Assembly (NCBI RefSeq): GCF_020497125.1
Contig: NC_059072.1
Location: forward strand, 57,384,697 to 57,448,696
DNA: 64,000 bases
Origin: Mauremys mutica
Lineage: Eukaryota > Chordata > Testudines > Geoemydidae
Direction of reading: 5' to 3'
In this document: positions 46,120-56,631 of the stretch, piece by piece
Position numbering within the stretch: the first letter of the stretch is position 1
Layout: every line of letters starts with the position of its first letter
Notes under the pieces: generated by a model
What the model was told of the DNA's origin: nothing
The model's database searches: none
What the model saw: the letters and a program-made list of their open reading frames with translations, nothing else
Made by a program: the position numbers and the translations under genes

Positions 46120-46207
46120 TTGTGAAGAACTTCAAAGGTGCATAGTGAATGAAGCAGAGGATTGCAGGGAAAGAAAGGAGGGCTTCATGATTAAAACTGT
46201 TGTATGC

Positions 46208-46285
46208 CACCTTGGAGAATTGGGTTCCATCCCTGAGTCTGCCACAGAGTTCCTATGTTATACTAGGCAAGTCACTTAAAAGCAA
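46208..46285 (+). mobile_element. MIR-like core-SINE
   Basis: The phrase gagaattgggttccatccc + tgagtctgccacagag + ttcctatgttatactaggc + aagtcactta follows the MIR core order (gggttc ... ctctgccactta ... gggcaagtcactta). The piece is short and diverged. Confidence 0.6.
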
Positions 46286-46352
46286 ACTTTTTGTAAGTGA
46301 TCTCTAATTGCATGCTCCTCATCTTCTGGGTGCCTGAATTGAGACCTGAGGG

Positions 46353-46462
46353 GCTGATTTGCAGAAGTGCTGAATACTGACAGCTGCAACTGAAGTCAGT
46401 GGGAGCTGTGCTTGAATATATAAAGTGCTACATAATACCAGATACTCTGAAGAATCAGGACC
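46353..46462. repeat. Small palindromic MITE
   Basis: The left arm gaggggctgatttgcagaag + tgctgaatactgacagctgc is centred on aactgaagtcagtggg. The right arm agctgtgcttgaatatata ... gaagaatcaggacct is more diverged. It belongs to the palindromic MITE type with a ctgaagtcaatggg core. Confidence 0.5.
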
Positions 46463-47212
46463 TAGTTGTCTCAGATTGGGCACTCAAAACTAGTGGATAC
46501 TTTTGACCATAATCTCTCTGAGCCTCAACTCTAGGAAATGTCTAGTGAACATGTGTGAACTACAATTTTCAAAAGTTTTTATAACGTGGCCAAATTTGGG
46601 TGGATTTTCATGGGCATGGCAAAAGGCACATCACTGATACAAATGCTCCCTTCCCCAGCCAAATGTTAAGTCCCTGTTCCATACATGGGGGTGCTAGAGC
46701 TGTTCAAAAAAAAGTTCTCAAGAATTGAACATCGGCATAACAATCTAATTTCCCCCAGCCTTGTCTTAGAAACAGCCATAGCATTTTGGCTGAAATCTTC
46801 CAAAAACACTTCGCCTACGACAGACATGGAAAATGTCTGCCTAAGTAGTTACTTTTGGGCAAAGAAGAAAACAGGGTCTTCTAATGGGAAGTGTCAGGCA
46901 ACTTTAGTAATGGATAGTGCTACCAGCCTCACCGATAATATCAGAGGTACAGAAAATACATTTGCCTAAGATTATTGTACATGTGGTGCTAAAGCAATGT
47001 AAACTGTTGAAAGCAATGCACTGTGCTGAATGCCATATAATGTACTTATTCCAGAATATTATAACAGAACATTTCATGTTAAAAAAATCATTCTCTCTTG
47101 CTACAACACACTGATTTATTGGCTGCTTCATTAATAAAATCAAGTGTTTCTGACACTAAATTCTTCCTAACTCACTCTCAGAACTGCTTGCTTTCCCCCT
47201 TATCCTCGATAT

Positions 47213-47879
47213 CAGGGGTGGGCAAACTTTTTGGCCCGAGGGCCACATCTGGGCATGGAAATTGTATGGCAGGCCATGAATGCTCATGAAATTGGGGGTT
47301 GGAGGGCGGGAGGGTTCTGGCTAGGGGTGCGGGCTCTGGAGTGGGGCTGGCGATGATGGGTTGGGAGTGCAGGAAGGTGCACCAGGCTGGGACCGAGGGG
47401 TTTGGAGGCCAGGAGGGGGAGGTCAGGGCTGGGGCAAGGGGTTGGGGCACGGGACGGGTTCAGGGGGGCAGGCTCTGGGAGGCACTAACCTCAAGCAGCT
47501 GCCAGACAGCAGCATGTTGCCCCCCAGCTCCTATGCGGAGGTGCAGCTAGGCAGTTCTGCGTGCTGCCCTGTCCACAGACGCCGCCCCTGCAGTTCCCAT
47601 TGTTTGCGGTTCCCGGCCAATGGGAGCTGCCGGAGCAGTGCTTGGGGTAGAGGCAGCATGTGGAGCCCTCTGGCTCCCCCTACGCATAGGACCTAGAGGG
47701 GGGACATGCCACTGCTTCCAGGAGCCATGCAGAGTGGAGCAAAACCCCAATCCTGCTCCCCATCTGGAGCGCCAGAGCGGGGCAAGCCCTGGACCCTGCT
47801 TCCGGTGGGAGCTTGAGGGCCAGATTAAAACATCTGGAAGGCCAGATGTGGCTCCTGGGCCGTAGTTTGCCCACCACTG
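47213..47879. mobile_element. Non-autonomous hAT element, 667 bp
   Basis: The left end CAGGGGTGGGCAAACTTTTTGG pairs with the right end (reverse-complemented CAGTGGTGGGCAAACTACGG), and similarity continues about 40 bp through ggccacatctgg. The flanking 8-mers ctcgatat (47205-47212) and ctttctat (47880-47887) agree at 5 of 8, as for an old hAT duplication. The interior is GC-rich and non-coding. It sits directly against the 5' truncation of a CR1. Confidence 0.82.
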
Positions 47880-47887
47880 CTTTCTAT

Positions 47888-48405
47888 ATAAGTTCTGGAA
47901 CAGCCTTCCAAGGGAAGCAGTGGGGGTAAATGACATATCTGCCTTCAAGACTAAGCTTGATAAGTTTATGGAGGGGATGGTATGATGGGATAGCCTTAAA
48001 TATGCCCAATGGCCTGTGATGGGATGTTAGATGGGGTGGGATCTGAGTTACTACATAGAATTCTTTCCTGGGTGTCTGGCTGGTGAGTCTTACCCGCATG
48101 CTCAGGGTTTAGCTGATCGCCATATTTAGGATCGGTAAGGAATTTTCCACTAGGGCAGATTGGCAGAGGCCCTGCGGGTTTTTCACCTTCCTCTGCAGCA
48201 TGGGGCATGGGTCACTTGCTGGAGGATTCTCTGCACCTTGAAGTCTTTAAACCACAATTTGGGGACTTCAGTGGCTCAGACATAGGTTAGGGATTTGATA
48301 CAGGAGTAGGTGGGTGAGATTCTGTGGCCTCCGTTGTGCAGGAGGTCAGACTAGATGATCATAATGGCCCCTACTGACCTTAAAGTCTATGATTCTAGGG
48401 TTCTA
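47888..48405 (+). mobile_element. CR1 LINE 3' end
   Basis: The sequence starts in the ORF2 tail (agttctggaacagccttcc, ttcaagactaagcttgataa). It then runs through a long 3' UTR (gcatgctcagggtttagctg, ggaattttccactagggcag, gtgggtgagattctgtggc). It ends gaccttaaagtctatgattc plus a terminal repeat. Same subfamily as 13325-13525, here with more 5' sequence. Confidence 0.9.
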
Positions 48406-48840
48406 TATAGTCCAAAGCAGAAAGAAAAAGTGATCATGTAACAAGGAAGATGTCATTTATCACTAATGAGTCTGTGAATTTTTTGGTGCTATGTATTTTT
48501 TTTTTTACTAACACACTCCTTGAAACTGTGCAATTGGTGTAAACTAACTTTGTGTCTTGTAATTTTATGAAAGATAATCTTTCTGTAATTTCCTTCATAA
48601 AGTTTAATTATCAATTACAGAGCACTGTAGTCTACTATAATCATTGATGTACACATTGTACAGCTCATATAACCTCAGTTATTGCTGTGCTAGCTACTGG
48701 TGGGAATTTAGCTAAATTAAAAGTCTATTATGTTTTCTGTTACCAGATACACTTGTTGATATTAGAGCAGAATGGCAAAACCCAAATATACCAACAATGG
48801 CTAAAGTTTTGCCAATATCTAGGTAGTACCAACAGTGTAA
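48406..48840. other. No recognised feature
   Basis: AT-rich sequence with no supported gene, repeat or RNA. Confidence 0.4.
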
Positions 48841-49088
48841 TATCAGCGTGGTAGCCATGTTAGTCTGTATCAGCAAAAACAATGAGAAGTCCTTGTGGCA
48901 CTTTAGAGACTAACAAATTTATTTGGGCATAAGCTTTCGTGGGCTAAAACCCACTTAGTCATATATATACTGCTTACTGTATTTTTCACTCCATGCATCC
49001 GATTAAGTGGGTTTTAGCCCATGAAACTTATGCCCAAATAAATTTGTTAGTCTCTAAGGTGCCACAAGGACTCCTCATTGTTTTACTG
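48841..49088. repeat. Inverted repeat, probable Penelope-type terminal sequence
   Basis: The arm 48876-48959 (from aaaaacaatgagaagtcctt to gggctaaaacccactta) is matched by its reverse complement at 49012-49085 with few differences. A spacer of about 50 bp contains a TA run. The first 35 bases (gtagccatgttagtctgtatcag) also occur in the repeats at 52918 and 60597. I associate this type with terminal repeats of Penelope-like elements in turtles. No RT or GIY-YIG coding region is present. Confidence 0.6.
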
Positions 49089-49332
49089 TAATATCATACT
49101 CTTACAATAAATACATGGAACTACCCTCTTTCCTGTAAAGGAATTAGAGCATCATGGCCTGGCTAATTTCTTACTCTAATTATTAGTAGAATTACAGTAG
49201 TACTCAGGGGTACAACCAAGGACAGGCATTCATTGTGTTAGGTGCTATAAATATATACAGTAAGAGACCGTTCTTGATCCAAGAACATTTGTGCTCTAAA
49301 TAGACAAAACAACCAAGGGAGAAAGCAAGAGA

Positions 49333-49490
49333 GGATTATAATTTCCATTTTACAGATGAGGACCAAGGAACAGCAAGAATAATTGACTTACCCAAGGTCA
49401 TGTAGAAGTCTGGCAGAGCAAGGAATTGCACACAGCCCCTTTTATGTTCCAATCCAGAGCAGTAAGCACAAGACCGTCCTCATCCTCTTT
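49333..49490 (-). mobile_element. MIR-like core-SINE
   Basis: The plus strand reads ccattttacagatgaggac, cttacccaaggtcatgtag, aagtctggcagagcaagg and gtaagcacaagaccgtcctc, the reverse of MIR in the right order (ccattttacagatgagg ... cttgcccaaggtca ... tggcagagc). This is the clearest MIR-type copy in the window. Confidence 0.8.
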
Positions 49491-50339
49491 AAAAAACATC
49501 TTCTGCAAGAGAACATTATAATAAGATGAAATCCTTTTAGCATATTTTATTTGATTGAATAAAGAATATATTGAGGTTCCTTAATTTACTGCTGAATACT
49601 GTGGGGCAGCATAGGGCTCCAGTCGTCACTGTGGCAAGCTAGATTCAACTATCTCTGCCCTTTGTATCATCACTGGTGCTACCAGGACAACTCCAGTTTC
49701 CAACCTTCTGATCCCAGCTGGCATTGCTCCCCTGGCAATTAAGCATGAAAGCAGGGCCCTGGTTGTAGCCAACTATAAAGACAGCTTACTTCATAATTTC
49801 ATCTCAAACCCATTTCAGCAAAACCAGTTAAGGTCAAGACCCCCTTTTTCTGGCATAGTCGAGTCTCTCAGTCAGTATATCAGACACGACCTTTCTAAGA
49901 AACAGCAGCAACAGCTGGTGCAGGACTATGTTTTGAATCAATAGCACATTTCTTGGCAGGTAAGGGGACGCAGATCTACATTCCCTAGTCCATCCAAATC
50001 AGCTCTCACATGCACCTTAGATCCACCATGTGAACCAAGATATCCTTCTGTGTTGAAACAGGATACACTGTGGTCATAGGTATTTAACTTACAACTGTAC
50101 CATTGGGGCTTCTTGAGCAACCTGTCCTGCCTCTGTGAAGCTCAGGAACAAGCAGCATGTCCTCTGGTTATGGGCTGCCCTCTTTATCATCTTGATGGTG
50201 GATAGATGTGCTTGATGTCTCTGGATGATACTGCTGTGATAGAGCGGCTACGTGCTTGACCCAACATCTCATTGTTTATGCCGTCAGAATCCATAACCCA
50301 GAAGATTTACTTTAGTTATATAGTTACTGTGTTTGTTGT
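49491..50339. other. No recognised feature
   Basis: No supported exon or repeat. The small minus-strand frame at 49938-50120 lacks a domain. Confidence 0.35.
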
Positions 50340-51480
50340 ATCTGAAACCTACTGTGATGCTGGCAGTCCAAGTGCCAGCACACACCAAGGTTGCCATGTC
50401 TCAGTTGAACACTAACAAATACGAAGCTGGCATCTGTCTGGCTCTCCTGAGTGTCAATATTGCTAAAATAGGTATTAGAATTATAAAAGAATGTGTTTAG
50501 ACTTTATTGAATGGTTGTGAATTGCTGCATGCATTAATGTCACTTGTAACATCTGTATCCCACAGAGCAAGGTAATATTTGAGGGGCTGTATTGTGAAAC
50601 TGTGTGACATGTAAATCACCAGGCAGGATAAAGACATTAGTGTGAAGGGCTGATCTTCACAAAAATTGTTACATTCCTCCCAAAAGGAAAGGTCCATTGA
50701 TAGCAGACAGACTATTGTGGGACATTGCAACTGGAATTTCCCAATATACCATCAACAAAAGGATAAAAGTTTTTTTTTTGTTCTGCCCTCCTCCCCACAA
50801 ACATGAGTCACACGAGTAGATTCCTCCCATCATCTGAATTTGCAGCTCAGAGCACATGGCAGAAGGGGAATAAAAACCATAACAAGAAGGAACTGATTAT
50901 TTCTATGCTGCTTGGGCAAGGTTTTCTAGGCATAAGCAAGAGATCCATAGCAGCTTAGCCTGGGTTAGCCCTAAAGGACATATAGCATTTGCTGTTTACA
51001 GAAGCTTCTATTGCCTTCAGAAACTTAAGATTGTAGCTCAGTTGTGTACTTATGTTTACCTGCTTTAACCTTGTAAATAACTCTCTGGTTTCCTCTTCCT
51101 ATTTAATAAATCTTTATATCATTTATTATAGGATTGGCTACAAGCATTGTCTCTGGTGTGAGATCTAAGGTGCAAATGACCTGGGGTAAGTGAATGATCC
51201 TTTGGGACTGGGAGTAACTGAATATTGCTGTGATTCTTGGTGTAAGGGAACATCTATAACAAAGGTATGCTCAGCTGGGTGGTGAGATAATCTGAGTACC
51301 CAAGGGGACTGTCTGTGACACCATGTTAAGGCTGTTATAGTGCCCAAGGAGTCTACACTTAATAACTGATTGGTGAAACCTAAATGTAGAATTCCCAACC
51401 AGTTTGGGGTTTGTGCCCTGGTTCCTAACAATCTGCTCTGAGGCTGTTACTCACGCTCTTGAGTCACTACAGGCAGTGGA
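50340..51480 (+). mobile_element. LTR-like repeat, about 1.1 kb
   Basis: The block starts near tgtgatgctggcagtccaag and ends near gagtcactacaggcagtg. It has a TATA-like gataaaag near 50762 and AATAAA signals at 50870 and 51105-51110, followed by an R-U5-like tail. I recognise the tail (ggattggctacaagcattgt, ggactgggagtaactgaat, gggactgtctgtgac) as a common turtle LTR-type repeat. Exact ends and target duplications were not found. Frames inside have no domain. Confidence 0.5.
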
Positions 51481-51725
51481 TATAATTAAAATAAAGATTA
51501 ACCTTTCCAGACATTCTTCCAGGTGCATTTGAATGGATACAAGGTAAGTCTGGCTCCTGGAGCCTTCAGATCTAGAATTCACAGCCAAATTGTGCATGAA
51601 TCATTCTGACCCATAGTCAAGGGGTATAATACATACATTTGAGCTAATAGCTTCCCATTCACTATTCATGTTTCTCTGCTGGGATTCCTGATGCTCCTCA
51701 CAGAATTAATCTCAGCTGGCAACTA

Positions 51726-51911
51726 CACCTCTACCCCGATATAACGCTGTCCTCGGGGCCAAGAAATCTTACTGTGTTATAGGTGAAACGGCGTTATATC
51801 AAACTTGTTTTGATCCGCTGGAGTGCGCACCCCCCCCCCCCGGAGTGCTGCTTTACCGCATTATATCCGAATTCATGTTATATCCGGTCGTGTTATATCG
51901 GGGTAGAGGTG
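51726..51911. mobile_element. Mariner-type MITE, 186 bp, TA target
   Basis: The inverted ends CACCTCTACCCCGATATAAC match over 20 bp on both sides and are flanked by TA at 51724-51725 and 51912-51913. CC(C)GATATAACGC ends and a TA duplication suggest a Tc1/mariner (Tigger/pogo-like) origin. Several gttatat motifs recur inside, and a 13-base C run breaks the middle. No transposase. Confidence 0.82.
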
Positions 51912-52038
51912 TATGTGGACACTTCTGGCCCATTAAGAATATGGGTGAAAAAAACCCTGCATTATATTTGCAGTTATTTTGCATCTGTTTTGGGGAGAGG
52001 GGAGCACTGGCAAAGAGGCCCAGATTTTGACCTAGTCT

Positions 52039-52158
52039 GGCCTAAAACCTTCATTCAGCAAAGTACTTAAGCACAGTAAGTCAAACTCTATTAAGCAGAG
52101 AATGTAAGTGTGTGATTATAATTAAGCACATATTTAAGTGCTTTGCTGAATCAGGGCC
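52039..52158. repeat. Small palindromic MITE
   Basis: The left end ggcctaaaaccttcattcag + caaagtacttaagcac and the right end tatttaagtgctttgctg + aatcagggcc are inverted repeats with an AT-rich centre. A relative is at 59204-59326. Confidence 0.7.
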
Positions 52159-52917
52159 TAAATTACTGAATCATTAATATGATATTTGAGAATATATTCC
52201 ACTCCAAAATTCCTCATGTTTACCCTGGGCAATCTGGACGGGGTAAATCTGTTAAAAAAACTGATTTTCTGTTTAAAAGATTAAGTATCAAATTTACATT
52301 TACTTCTGCCATGATTACCAATAACAATAGTTAAAACAGTCATCAAAAGCTTTTTCTACTAGGATTTTATAGTTGTCGCTATAAAATCTGCTAGAAACAG
52401 CCTCTTCATAGTGTTGTTTCCTATGTATGCTTTGAAAGTTTGTATCTAAAAAGTATATTTTAAAAAAAAGTTGTGATCCTTCCCTTACAATTATCTACAG
52501 GATTATAGTGCCATCTTGTGGGAGAAAATCCTTTTAAAATTGTAAATAAAATGCTGAACATGATTCATGAGATGATGAAATAAAAACAAGATTTAAAAAA
52601 CCTAAATAAATAGTCTGATGCAAACCTCCAAGATGTTCCAGCTCCAAAATACATTTTTAATATGAAACTTTCATAAAATGCAAAAATATTCATGATTTAT
52701 TAGTGCAGCTCCAGAAGCTGGGCAAATAATTAGAAGTTGTTGAGTAATTTATTTTAAAGAATCACAAAATTCATTTAAGTGTTCAGTGAGTTATCTGATT
52801 AGCTCTAGTTTTAACCCTTAGTCCACCTCCCACTGCACTAGCCTTCCAAATGTTAAGAATCTCCTAGTACAGTACCTTCCAAACCAGAGTTACGGTTTAT
52901 AAGTGCAGAGACAAAAC
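52159..52917. other. No recognised feature
   Basis: AT-rich sequence with no supported gene or repeat. Confidence 0.4.
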
Positions 52918-53036
52918 ATCAGAGGGGTAGCCGTGATAGTCTGGATCTGTAAAAAGCAACAAAGAGTCCTGTGGCACATTAAAAACTACAGATGTGTTGG
53001 AGCATAAGCTTTCATGGGTAAGCTTCATCAGATAAA
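52918..53036 (+). repeat. Probable Penelope-type terminal fragment
   Basis: The sequence atcagaggggtagccgtgat + agtctggatctgtaaaaagc + aacaaagagtcctgtggcac, then gagcataagctttcatggg, is the start of the same terminal sequence seen in the 48841 and 60597 repeats. It then breaks off. Confidence 0.6.
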
Positions 53037-53769
53037 ACATGTAAAGCAACTATTTCAAACAGATATTTGTGATAATCTGAAAACATTTAATAGCCTTCAT
53101 GCTTAATACGTACTTCACTAACATCTAACTGAAAAAATATTGTACCAGCAGGCTTAAAAGCAGTGAAAATGTGTTATCCTGTATTTTAATTCCTACTTAT
53201 TTTGTAATTACTTGTATTTGTATTTCAAATGAGGAAACAGTTTGCTATCAGTGTTGCTGGTGAATTAACTATAACAGGAAGGGAAATAATTGCAACATTA
53301 CACTTGTCCATGTAAAGTTCAAGGAAAAAGTGCTTGCCCAAAGGTGAGATGAAGTTTTTCTATATTAGCATTTTTCTGTGTGAGTTCATTCAAGAGACTA
53401 GTGTGGGTGAAAGCAGACAATCACTGTGCTTTTGAATGAACTCACACAGAAAAATGATGAAAGACAAAAAAACCCAATTACCCATGGGCGAAACTTTTCA
53501 CAAAGCGATCACTTCATATCTGACCTATCCGTCATAATCCTCAAAGGAAACCTGCACAACACCTCTAAAGGTGAGCCTGGGATCTTAAATTCACAACTCT
53601 GCTGGACACTAAAAATCACAGACCAAACGGAGAGAGTGGTTTTATGGCTCATTAAAACAATTAACCTTCTAACCTTCCTTTCTCCTGCAGAGGTGTTAAT
53701 TGTCAGATAGAACTCCAGCAGATGTATGCAGGATCTGAATGAACTGAATTAATTCTCCCGACAGCTAGC
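53037..53769. other. No recognised feature
   Basis: AT-rich. A 24-base inverted repeat (tttttctgtgtgagttcattc at about 53371 and its complement gaatgaactcacacagaaaaa at about 53433) could form a hairpin. The frame at 53426-53710 starts inside it and has no domain. Confidence 0.4.
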
Positions 53770-54430
53770 TGGAAGTAGGAGAGATTTCAGGGGCAAATTG
53801 TATTTACATGAACACACCTACTCTGCTTAGCTATCCAGCAGATAGAGTGGTGTTGCTCAAAGTAATCAACTTTGGCTGGTGCTGGGTTACAAATCACTTT
53901 AGTACTGACTGCAGAGGTAGTGAAATGCTGTTATCAGTGTGTTGTCATTATTGTATGAATGAGGAGCAGTACTGTGCTTAACCTGTCTCAAATGAGGGGG
54001 TTACCCTCAGCAGAAAGGACCTCATTAAGCCAGGGGCTTGAATGCCAGAGCCCTCTGAAAGTAAAAGGGGTGGGGACAGGTGTCCCAGCCAGATGGTCTG
54101 GCCTCTCCCTAGGGATCCCCAGATTGTTTTAACCTGTTCCTCCCCACTGTTCAAAGAAAGCACTAAATAGGCTTCATTAGGGGCCTCTTTGTTATTTTAA
54201 ATGCTCAATCAGAGCTGAAATTCCTTGTAGTGGGACCATGTCTGTCACACCAGCTAAGAACTAAAAATCACTAAGAGACTGACCAGCAGGGAGGCAGGTA
54301 GCAGCAGAAGGTGACTGACGGGTGGACAGCAGGAGTGGCCAGCAAGAAAGGCGGGCGGCCAGTGGAACGAGCGGCTGGCACGGTGGCCAGTCACAGCAAG
54401 TGCTCAGAGGGCATTTGAGAAGTGAAAGGG
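53770..54430 (+). mobile_element. LTR-like dispersed repeat, copy 2
   Basis: This shares ordered phrases with 38040-38780: caactttggctggtgctggg + ttacaaatcacttt, tgtgcttaacctg, gggttaccctcagcag, ggggacaggtg, aaaatcactaagagactg, and a GCAG/CCAGCAGG-type run at 54290-54400. The two copies are well diverged. The 3' part seen in copy 1 is missing here. Confidence 0.45.
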
Positions 54431-54489
54431 ATGGTAGCCCTAATGGAAAAGCTAACAGCTTGGCTCTTCTGCAAGCCTCAAACTGCTGA

Positions 54490-54832
54490 ATGAGCTTTAG
54501 GGTAGGGAAGGCTGTGCCTCCCAAACAGCCTAGCCCTGCCCCCTATCCGACTCTCACCCACTTCCTGCCCCTCGACTGCCTGCCCCCCTCAGAATCCCAG
54601 CTCAGCCTGGAGCTCACAGCCCCGCCCCCTGACCACGTGGCTCTGAGCGGGGCGGGAATCAGGGGCCCCGCCGGAGCCATGCTGCACCGCTGTCCCGGGA
54701 AGCTCCTGGATGCGCTGAGGCTCCGGGAGAGGGGCGGAGACGGGGTCGGGTCGGGCTGGGGCCTCAGCCATTCTCGTGGGGGCCCCTGCGGAGCCCGGGA
54801 CCTGGGGCAAACCTCCCCACCGGGCGGCCCTG
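54490..54832. mobile_element. Truncated GC-rich hAT fragment
   Basis: The right end ctggggcaaacctccccacc + gggcggccctg (to 54832) matches the right end of the complete element at 6407-6960, including the TIR GGGCGGCCCTG and the preceding gagcccgggacctggggca. The upstream GC-rich part differs, so it is another member of the family. No left TIR or target duplication found. Open frames within are composition effects. Confidence 0.6.
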
Positions 54833-54873
54833 TTCCCCAAAAAGACGTCAAAGCTGATATTTTGGAGGACTCC

Positions 54874-55662
54874 TGTTGTCAGAGTTGTACCGGTATGGTG
54901 CTCTGCTCTCTCCAATGTTGATATCACTCGTCTGCGTGCGTGTGTTCCCTCTGTGTGCTGTCCCAGCTCTGCGCAGATAGCTGACACAGCAGATCCGACG
55001 AGAACCCCCAATAACCACAAAGTCCAGTAAGATGCAAAGTCACGTCGACTAGGTTTATTACGACCTCGGACACAATGGCAGTTCCCTGTAGGTTTCTTAG
55101 CCTAATTCAGGGCATACTATGAGAAAGTGCGTCTTGGCAATGGACTCAGCTCAGTCAGTGGCGGGACTTTCCATTGCCCCCTAGGCTGGACAAAGACACC
55201 GCCCCAGGGGTATATTCTTATACACAGGTACAAACAAGTTACACATCACTCCTGACGTATTGAGGGGGCCACCCCTCTACGCAGCAAGGTTCAACCTCTC
55301 TACGTATTTAGGTGCTGCCTTCTACCTTGTACATGTTGGTTCGATCAAAACAACTCTATCCATCATTTTACCCTTTTGCCCCTGTCATTGGGATGGGTTG
55401 GCCTGTCCTTTTATTATCTATGGAATGTTTCAGTATAGTGTAGTCTAATGCTGTGTTTATACTTCGGTATGCTAGGTGAATATATGTTTATGCAGCATCA
55501 GCCCTTTCTTTGCCAGCTTCTGTGAGCAGGGCCTGCCTCTGGCTCACAGCTTAACTTTGCTTTATGTTAGCAAAGTCTTGACCATTACTTTAGTTCAGGC
55601 CTCAGGCCTCATACCGGGCCTCTGATACCAAGGTTTATATCTTAGGGCCTCCTCTTACTACA
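54874..55662 (-). mobile_element. Solo LTR, 789 bp, with 5-bp target duplication
   Basis: On the minus strand it starts TGTAGTAAGAGGAGG at 55662 and ends CTCTGACAACA at 54874. It is flanked on both sides by actcc (54869-54873 and 55663-55667). A TATA-like GTATAAGAATATA lies near 55210-55228 and AATAAA at 55054-55059 on the same strand, giving U3-R-U5 order. No gag or pol belongs to it. The identical flanks indicate a comparatively young insertion, which lies beside an older gypsy gag. Confidence 0.88.
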
Positions 55663-56610
55663 ACTCCAACTACTAGCCACCCTGATCCTTCCTTTGTCTG
55701 CACCGGGATCTGAGCCATAGGCAGGGCAAATGGCTTCATACTTGGAACCTTCACCTAGGTTACACAGCCCTTCAGCATCTGGTGAGGCTGCACCACCCGG
55801 GGTCTGACCAGAGTTCTCTTTGTCCCAGAATCTCACCACTCCAGGAATGTCTCCCCTTTCACCACCACCTTCTGCTCCCACTGGGGAGCAGAGGGGTCTG
55901 GGCCGAGGAGAGGACAACCACACATATATGCTGAGGCTGGGCATGGAAGCCTGTCTACTTCCTGCCCATCTGGCTAAAGGCTTCTATGGCCTGGGGACCC
56001 AGCAAGGGAGCTAGATACCGGAGCTTTTCTGAAGGATCAACCTGGTTCAAATTGCAAGTCTTCTCAAAGGCAGTGAGGTTGGCATCCATATTCCCCCTCC
56101 TTAAAATGGGCCAATAATTTAATATGTAAGTTCCCTGCAGAATTGGCAATCCGGGGTCTATCCCTACTCACCAATGGGGGAGTCCCTCTGCCTCTCTGCT
56201 CGGCCATTGCCAGTTCATGCTGCCACTGCCTCTCCTGCTGTTTTTCCTCGTGCTTTTGCTGTTTCTCACCGTCTTCTCATTCCTTCTCATGCTCCTCCAG
56301 CTCTTTTAGTCTGAGTTCCAATTTTATCCATCTCAGCTCCACTGACGGGAAACACAGTGAAGACCCCCTGTTGTCTGGGCTCACAGCTCTTAGGGATGCC
56401 CAGCTGCCACTCCAGCTGCTCCCAAAGCCTTTTGTAGCCCCATTTGGGTCAGGATCCTGCTCCTTAGAGCGATCATCCTCCTCCAGATGTGCAATCAGAT
56501 GCCCCTTGATGATCTTTCCAATGCGTAACCCTCTCCCTCTGCACAGGTCTACAATGTCCTTAAGACAGTTATACATCATTTTCCAATGTTTCCTCTTATT
56601 CCCCTTTGTC
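55663..56610 (-). pseudogene. Ty3/gypsy-type gag relic with SAP-like N-terminus
   Basis: On the minus strand, after a Met near 56571, come KDIVDLCRGRGLRIGKIIKG and then HLIAHLEEDD, a SAP-like start. A Glu/Lys/Gln-rich coiled-coil stretch follows (RLKELEEHEKE, then KHEEKQQERQWQHELAMAEQ after a stop). At 55955-56149, AFEKTCNLNQVDPSEKLRYL + APLLGPQAIEAF has the capsid pattern shared with gypsy gag and vertebrate SCAN domains. Stops and frameshifts break it. The order LTR (56632-57271) then gag on the same strand supports one element. No protease or pol was seen. Confidence 0.62.
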
Positions 56611-56631
56611 TTACTGCTCCCAATCACTTAT

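Larger units (their letters stand above)
41852..46125 (-). mobile_element. Near full-length CR1-type LINE, interrupted
   Basis: Read from 46125 downward on the minus strand, CR1 parts appear in the expected order. First is an ORF1 with a GDS hydrolase motif (45808-46119 and on to about 45440). The endonuclease start (SINAQSLGNKQEELVVL, near 45300) follows, then decayed endonuclease text with GDFNLGD near 44680. The linker LNRYFCSVF is near 43440. RT text SWIKYHLTDRSQNVV + LGPVVFSIF + HDLDNDI lies at 42690-42870, and a 3' end with gattcatagattt at 41852. An unrelated stretch of roughly 0.5 kb (about 43665-44180) interrupts it. Many stops: dead, but unusually long for CR1. Confidence 0.75.
46126..47204. 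other. Mostly unannotated; MIR-like SINE and a small MITE inside
   Basis: Besides the two small repeats listed separately (46208-46285 and 46353-46460), this is AT-rich sequence. The frame at 46685-46969 has no domain. Confidence 0.35.
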
